Assembly (NCBI GenBank): GCA_045632625.1
Contig: JAZQWZ010000111.1
Span: 1-7,809, forward strand
Length of the DNA: 7,809 nt
Origin: Scatosoma sp045632625
Lineage (GTDB): Bacteria > Bacillota > Clostridia > Christensenellales > Borkfalkiaceae
Direction of reading: 5' to 3'
Position numbers and translations under genes: made by a program
Shown: positions 5,037 to 7,809 of the stretch, in pieces
Layout: every line of letters starts with the position of its first letter
How positions within the stretch are numbered: the first letter of the stretch is position 1
Notes under the pieces: model-generated
Database searches by the model: none
What the model was told of the DNA's origin: nothing
Seen by the model: only the letters and a program-made list of their open reading frames with translations

Positions 5037-5836
5037 ACTAATGTTTCTCCTTTGTAATCTTTATCAAATATATCGAATACGGGGTTTGCCGTATCGTTGA
5101 TCGCGTTAAAAAATGTTTGTATTATTTGCGCCGCAGGCTCAATCGCGCCTTCCATTTGCGTTTGCAGCGCGGGGTTGAGCGCCGTGCAGGCGTCGTCGTC
5201 TTTAAAATGCAGGAACATACTCTCGAACTTATCCGCGTGTATTTTTTTAAGTACGACGCGCGCAAGTGCGTGGAAAGAGCGCAACGGGCAGGAAAAACAG
5301 CCGTTCACCCGTTTCATAGTTTTGACGGCGCGTTTTACTTCGTCCGTTTCTACTTGCAGTACGCGCGCGATAGCAGGTGCTGCGCCGTGCTTTGCCGATA
5401 ATTTCTTGGCGGCGTTTTTATGCACGCGACCGCCTTGTTGTCTTTTTAAATATTTGTCAAATTCCGATTCGATTAAGCCGTGCGAAACGCCCGTATCTTC
5501 TAAGCGATAGACGTGCGGATGGCAGGCGTTGTCGAGCATAAAATGGCAAATACAGCCTGCGACGTACGCCGCTTCTATCGATTGCGTTTTATCTATCGTA
5601 CCGTCGATAATCTCCGCGCAGTGGACAAAAAAGGGTTTTGCGGAAACGTGGTGCAAATCCGAGCCTTTTTGCTTGGTTTGATTTTTCTTAAACGGCTTGT
5701 GATAAAACAAAAGGTCGGGGCTTTCCGCACCAAGGATAAACGCGTTTTTGTTGGGTGCTAAATGCTTTTGCAAAGACGTCGGTAAACACGCAAAAACACG
5801 TTCGCTAAATAACTTATGTGCGTAAAATGCAGGCAT
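5033..5836 (-). CDS. Zinc-dependent phospholipase C domain protein
   Basis: A 267-residue protein with the fold of the bacterial zinc-dependent phospholipase C family (Zn_dep_PLPC). The start MPAFYAHKLFSERV, the GAESPD segment (36-41), His62/His63 and His72, the helix GCICHFMLDNACHPH (His98, Asp102, His106, His108) and the H119...E123 pair supply the His/Asp/Glu ligands typical of the metal site. There is no signal peptide, so unlike secreted PLC toxins it is probably cytoplasmic and may act on an internal phosphoester; the real substrate is unknown. The start at 5836 is preferred over an upstream in-frame ATG at 5878 because AAGGAG lies 7 bases before it and the promoter -10 falls inside the longer reading. 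It is first in a two-gene operon and overlaps the transporter gene by ATGA. Confidence 0.85.
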   Translation of the reverse strand: MPAFYAHKLFSERVFACLPTSLQKHLAPNKNAFILGAESPDLLFYHKPFKKNQTKQKGSDLHHVSAKPFFVHCAEIIDGTIDKTQSIEAAYVAGCICHFMLDNACHPHVYRLEDTGVSHGLIESEFDKYLKRQQGGRVHKNAAKKLSAKHGAAPAIARVLQVETDEVKRAVKTMKRVNGCFSCPLRSFHALARVVLKKIHADKFESMFLHFKDDDACTALNPALQTQMEGAIEPAAQIIQTFFNAINDTANPVFDIFDKDYKGETLV

Positions 5837-5858
5837 AAAAATTCTCCTTATTATACAT

Positions 5859-5867
5859 AGTATAACA
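5859..5867 (-). promoter_or_regulatory. Promoter of the phospholipase-domain/transporter operon
   Basis: TGTTATACT on the minus strand is an extended -10 element, 22 bases before the start codon at 5836. A T-rich stretch lies upstream but no good -35 is seen. The position supports the shorter 267-codon reading of the gene. Confidence 0.5.
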
Positions 5868-5992
5868 TATTTTTGCAAAAAAAGATAGTGTTTGACGGCA
5901 AAAAAATAAAAAAAGCGGTTGGATGTGTGTCGATTTGTGTATGAAAGGGGGCGGTGCGAGGCATACTAAACGGGAAGAAAAGTGCAAAACAA

Positions 5993-6015
5993 GGGGGCAG
6001 GTATGCGACGAATGC
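5993..6015 (+). repeat. 23-bp motif, copy 2 (GGGG.CAGGTATGCG..GAATGC)
   Basis: Matches 1713-1735 at 20 of 23 positions. It sits in a G-rich leader, 20 to 42 bases before the ATG at 6035, with two further GGGGGC tracts at 5947-5952 and 6024-6029. It may be regulatory for the small membrane-anchored protein gene or simply a dispersed repeat. Confidence 0.45.
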
Positions 6016-6034
6016 AAAAAAACGGGGGCATAAT

Positions 6035-6391
6035 ATGTTAAGCAGACAAGAAAATGAAGTGATGCGTGCGGTATATACGCAGTGCCAAGATAAGGGCATT
6101 TGTTTGATTTCGCCAGCCGAGCTTTTGGCAATGCTCCCAAAACGGAAAAAATACACCGAAGCCCAACTGGACAACATACTTTCCGCACTGGCTATGGATA
6201 AGTATTTTGAGCTGCTTTCTTCCGAGCGAAAAGGCGAAAAAATGTACGTAATTTCTCTGCGTGCGGATGGGTATGCCTATCCGCGCTGTTCATTGCAGGA
6301 ACGCCGCAATCTTGCTTTAAAGCTTGGCTGGGCGATTGCGTCCGCCGTGATTGCCTTTTTGGTGGGCTTGCTTTTGAAAAAGATATTTTGA
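6035..6391 (+). CDS. Small tail-anchored protein with winged-helix-like N-terminus, function unknown
   Basis: A 118-residue protein of unrecognised function. Residues 3-19, 26-34 and 41-54 look like three helices, followed by a beta-hairpin-like wing (about 56-75, ending EKMYVISL); this order resembles a winged helix-turn-helix fold. After a charged linker (ERRNLALK) comes one hydrophobic segment (about 95-114) and a short basic end (KKIF). That suggests a C-terminally anchored membrane protein with its domain in the cytoplasm. The ATG at 6035 is chosen because the hydrophilic N-terminus starts cleanly there; its only ribosome site is a GGGGG 6 bases upstream, weaker than others in the window. 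A GTG at 5954 would add 27 residues of low-quality sequence over the G-rich repeat and is rejected. It lies 90 bases before uvrB in the same orientation, but uvrB has its own promoter. Confidence 0.75.
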   Translation: MLSRQENEVMRAVYTQCQDKGICLISPAELLAMLPKRKKYTEAQLDNILSALAMDKYFELLSSERKGEKMYVISLRADGYAYPRCSLQERRNLALKLGWAIASAVIAFLVGLLLKKIF

Positions 6392-6420
6392 ACTTGGCGC
6401 AAAAAAGTGTCGCAACGGTG

Positions 6421-6449
6421 TTTACTTTTTAAAAAAAGTATGGTATAAT
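6421..6449 (+). promoter_or_regulatory. uvrB promoter
   Basis: TTTACT (6421-6426), a 17-base spacer and a perfect TATAAT (6444-6449) preceded by TGG form an extended -10 sigma-A promoter. Transcription would start about 26 bases before the uvrB ATG. No GAACNNNNGTTC-type LexA box is visible between 6392 and 6481, so SOS control is not evident from this sequence. Confidence 0.8.
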
Positions 6450-6481
6450 AAAACAAATGTTTGTAGACGGCGGAGTGCAGA

Positions 6482-7809
6482 ATGGAGTTTAAGTTACACG
6501 CGGCGTATTCGCCTACGGGGGATCAACCGCAAGCCATTGAAAAATTGACGGAAGGGGTGTTGGATGGCGTTCGCGCGCAGGTCCTTGTCGGCGTTACCGG
6601 CAGCGGTAAAACGTTCACTATGGCAAACGTCATCAAAAACGTCAACCGTCCCACGCTTGTAATTGCACACAACAAAACGCTTGCCGCACAGCTTTGTAAC
6701 GAATTTAGGGAATTTTTCCCCGAAAACCGCGTGGAATATTTTGTTTCGTATTACGATTATTATCAGCCGGAAAGCTATATCCCTACGACGGATACGTACA
6801 TTGAAAAAGATTTGTCGATGAACGACGAAATTGATAAACTGCGCAATAGTGCGACAGGCTCGCTCATGGAACGGCGCGACGTAATCGTGGTGGCGTCGGT
6901 TTCCTGCATTTACGGCCTGGGCGCACCCGAAGAATATTTCCGTTTATCGCTTTCCTTGCGCCCGGGTATGGAATTTGAACGCAACGCGTTGATGCGCAAG
7001 CTGATTGAATTGCAATATGCGCGCAACGACGTGGACTTTAAGCGGTCGACCTTCCGTGTGCGCGGGGACAGCTTGGAAATTTTCCCTGCGTCCAACTCGG
7101 AAGTGGCGATTCGTTTGGAATTTTTTGGCGACGAAATTGAAAAAATTTACGAAGTGGAAGCGTTGACGGGGAATAAGCTTAACGAGCTTTCGCACGTGGC
7201 GATTTTTCCTGCCAGTCAATATGCGGTAGGCACGGAAAAACTCAATAGAGCACTTTCGATGATTGAAGAAGATTTGCGCGGCGAGGTGCGCGCGTTTGAA
7301 GATGCGGGTAAAATTTTAGAAGCGCAACGGCTCAAACAACGCACCGAGCACGATTTGGAAATGATGCGTGAAATCGGGTATTGCAGCGGTATTGAAAATT
7401 ACAGCCGCTATTTTGACGGCCGTAAGCCGGGCGAGCCGTCGTTCACACTTTTGGATTATTTCCCGTCGGGCGAATTTTTGGTATTTATCGACGAAAGCCA
7501 CATGACCATTCCGCAAATCCGTGCCATGTATCACGGCGATTTGTCGAGAAAAAAGAACTTGGTAGAATACGGGTTTAGAATGAACGCCGCGTACGACAAT
7601 CGTCCGCTTACTTTCCCCGAGTTCGATGCGCGTGTACCGCAGGTGGTGTTCGTGTCGGCAACGCCTGCCCCGTACGAGCTGGAACAAGCAGGGCAAACGG
7701 TGGAACAGCTTATCCGTCCTACGGGCTTGCTTGACCCTGAAATCACCGTCAAGCCCACGCGCGGACAGATTGACGATTTGCTTTCCGAGATACACACGGT
7801 GGTAAACGA
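6482..7809 (+). CDS. uvrB: Excinuclease ABC subunit B (UvrB), C-terminal third beyond the window
   Basis: UvrB is the helicase-like damage-verification subunit of nucleotide excision repair. It is loaded by UvrA, probes the strand with a beta-hairpin and recruits UvrC for incision. The 442 complete codons present cover roughly two thirds of the usual 660-670 residues. Visible are the Walker A GVTGSGKT (37-44), the beta-hairpin region YYDYYQPESYIPTTDTYIEKD with its tyrosine cluster (about 90-110), the segment ASVSCIYGLG (138-147), the UvrA-interaction domain (about 150-250), the helicase motif II DESH (337-340) and motif III VSATP (391-395). The C-terminal helicase motifs and UVR domain lie outside. 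GGAG sits 6 bases before the ATG. Whether uvrA and uvrC follow, as often in Bacillota, cannot be seen. No damage to the frame. Confidence 0.98.
   Translation, partial: MEFKLHAAYSPTGDQPQAIEKLTEGVLDGVRAQVLVGVTGSGKTFTMANVIKNVNRPTLVIAHNKTLAAQLCNEFREFFPENRVEYFVSYYDYYQPESYIPTTDTYIEKDLSMNDEIDKLRNSATGSLMERRDVIVVASVSCIYGLGAPEEYFRLSLSLRPGMEFERNALMRKLIELQYARNDVDFKRSTFRVRGDSLEIFPASNSEVAIRLEFFGDEIEKIYEVEALTGNKLNELSHVAIFPASQYAVGTEKLNRALSMIEEDLRGEVRAFEDAGKILEAQRLKQRTEHDLEMMREIGYCSGIENYSRYFDGRKPGEPSFTLLDYFPSGEFLVFIDESHMTIPQIRAMYHGDLSRKKNLVEYGFRMNAAYDNRPLTFPEFDARVPQVVFVSATPAPYELEQAGQTVEQLIRPTGLLDPEITVKPTRGQIDDLLSEIHTVVN

Noticed and set aside
5837..5878. Longer N-terminus (14 extra residues) for the phospholipase-domain protein
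   Set aside because: The extension would begin upstream of the likely -10 element and lacks a ribosome site, whereas the ATG at 5836 has AAGGAG 7 bases upstream and matches the family N-terminus.
5944..6029. G-quadruplex in the leader of the small membrane-anchored protein gene
   Set aside because: Three GGGGG tracts are present but 30-45 bases apart and there is no fourth tract, so a canonical quadruplex is not supported.
5814..6188. Minus-strand 124- and 108-codon frames over the divergent intergenic region
   Set aside because: They overlap the small membrane-anchored protein gene antisense and the PLC-operon promoter; the translations are Cys/Phe/Leu-rich shadow sequence.
6392..6481. LexA/SOS box upstream of uvrB
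   Set aside because: No GAACNNNNGTTC-like palindrome is found in this interval.

Overview
The window looks like a chromosomal segment of a Bacillota (Firmicutes), most likely an anaerobic Clostridia-type bacterium. Almost every gene has a strong AAGGAG-type ribosome binding site, the promoters are of extended -10 type (TGNTATAAT), intrinsic terminators are hairpins followed by T-runs, and the protein families (MnmA, YwaF-like, UMF1/Atg22-like, UvrB) are typical of that group. Base composition by eye is moderate. No species can be named from the sequence alone.

Layout. Positions 1-2827 (minus strand) look like one transcription unit read as mnmA (tRNA 2-thiouridylase), then a YwaF/TMEM164-like membrane protein with a TTG start, then a short-chain dehydrogenase that runs off the left edge. 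Its promoter lies back to back with that of a plus-strand tRNA-Arg(CCG) gene at 2977-3053. Positions 3054-3722 contain no convincing protein gene and are densely packed with repeats. First comes a 219-bp insertion-like segment flanked by an exact 22-bp duplication of the tRNA 3' end. It is followed by the tRNA's probable original terminator, a 156-bp array of small hairpins separated by TATGNNATC spacers, a terminator-like hairpin, and a second inverted-repeat cluster built on a TGTCATTCTGGA motif. The stretch ends at the terminator of the next operon. Positions 3723-5836 (minus) are a translationally coupled pair: a zinc-dependent phospholipase C-domain protein followed, with an ATGA overlap, by a UMF1-family transporter. 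Divergent from these, 6035-6391 (plus) encodes a small DNA-binding-like protein with a C-terminal membrane anchor. From 6482 to the right edge runs the first two thirds of uvrB (nucleotide excision repair) with its own good promoter.

The protein genes are mostly housekeeping or plainly recognisable families. The part worth a second look is 3034-3671, between the tRNA gene and the convergent transporter operon. There the 3' end of tRNA-Arg has been duplicated around a small, highly structured, apparently non-coding element, in the geometry expected of integration into a tRNA gene, and two further families of palindromic repeats lie next to it.
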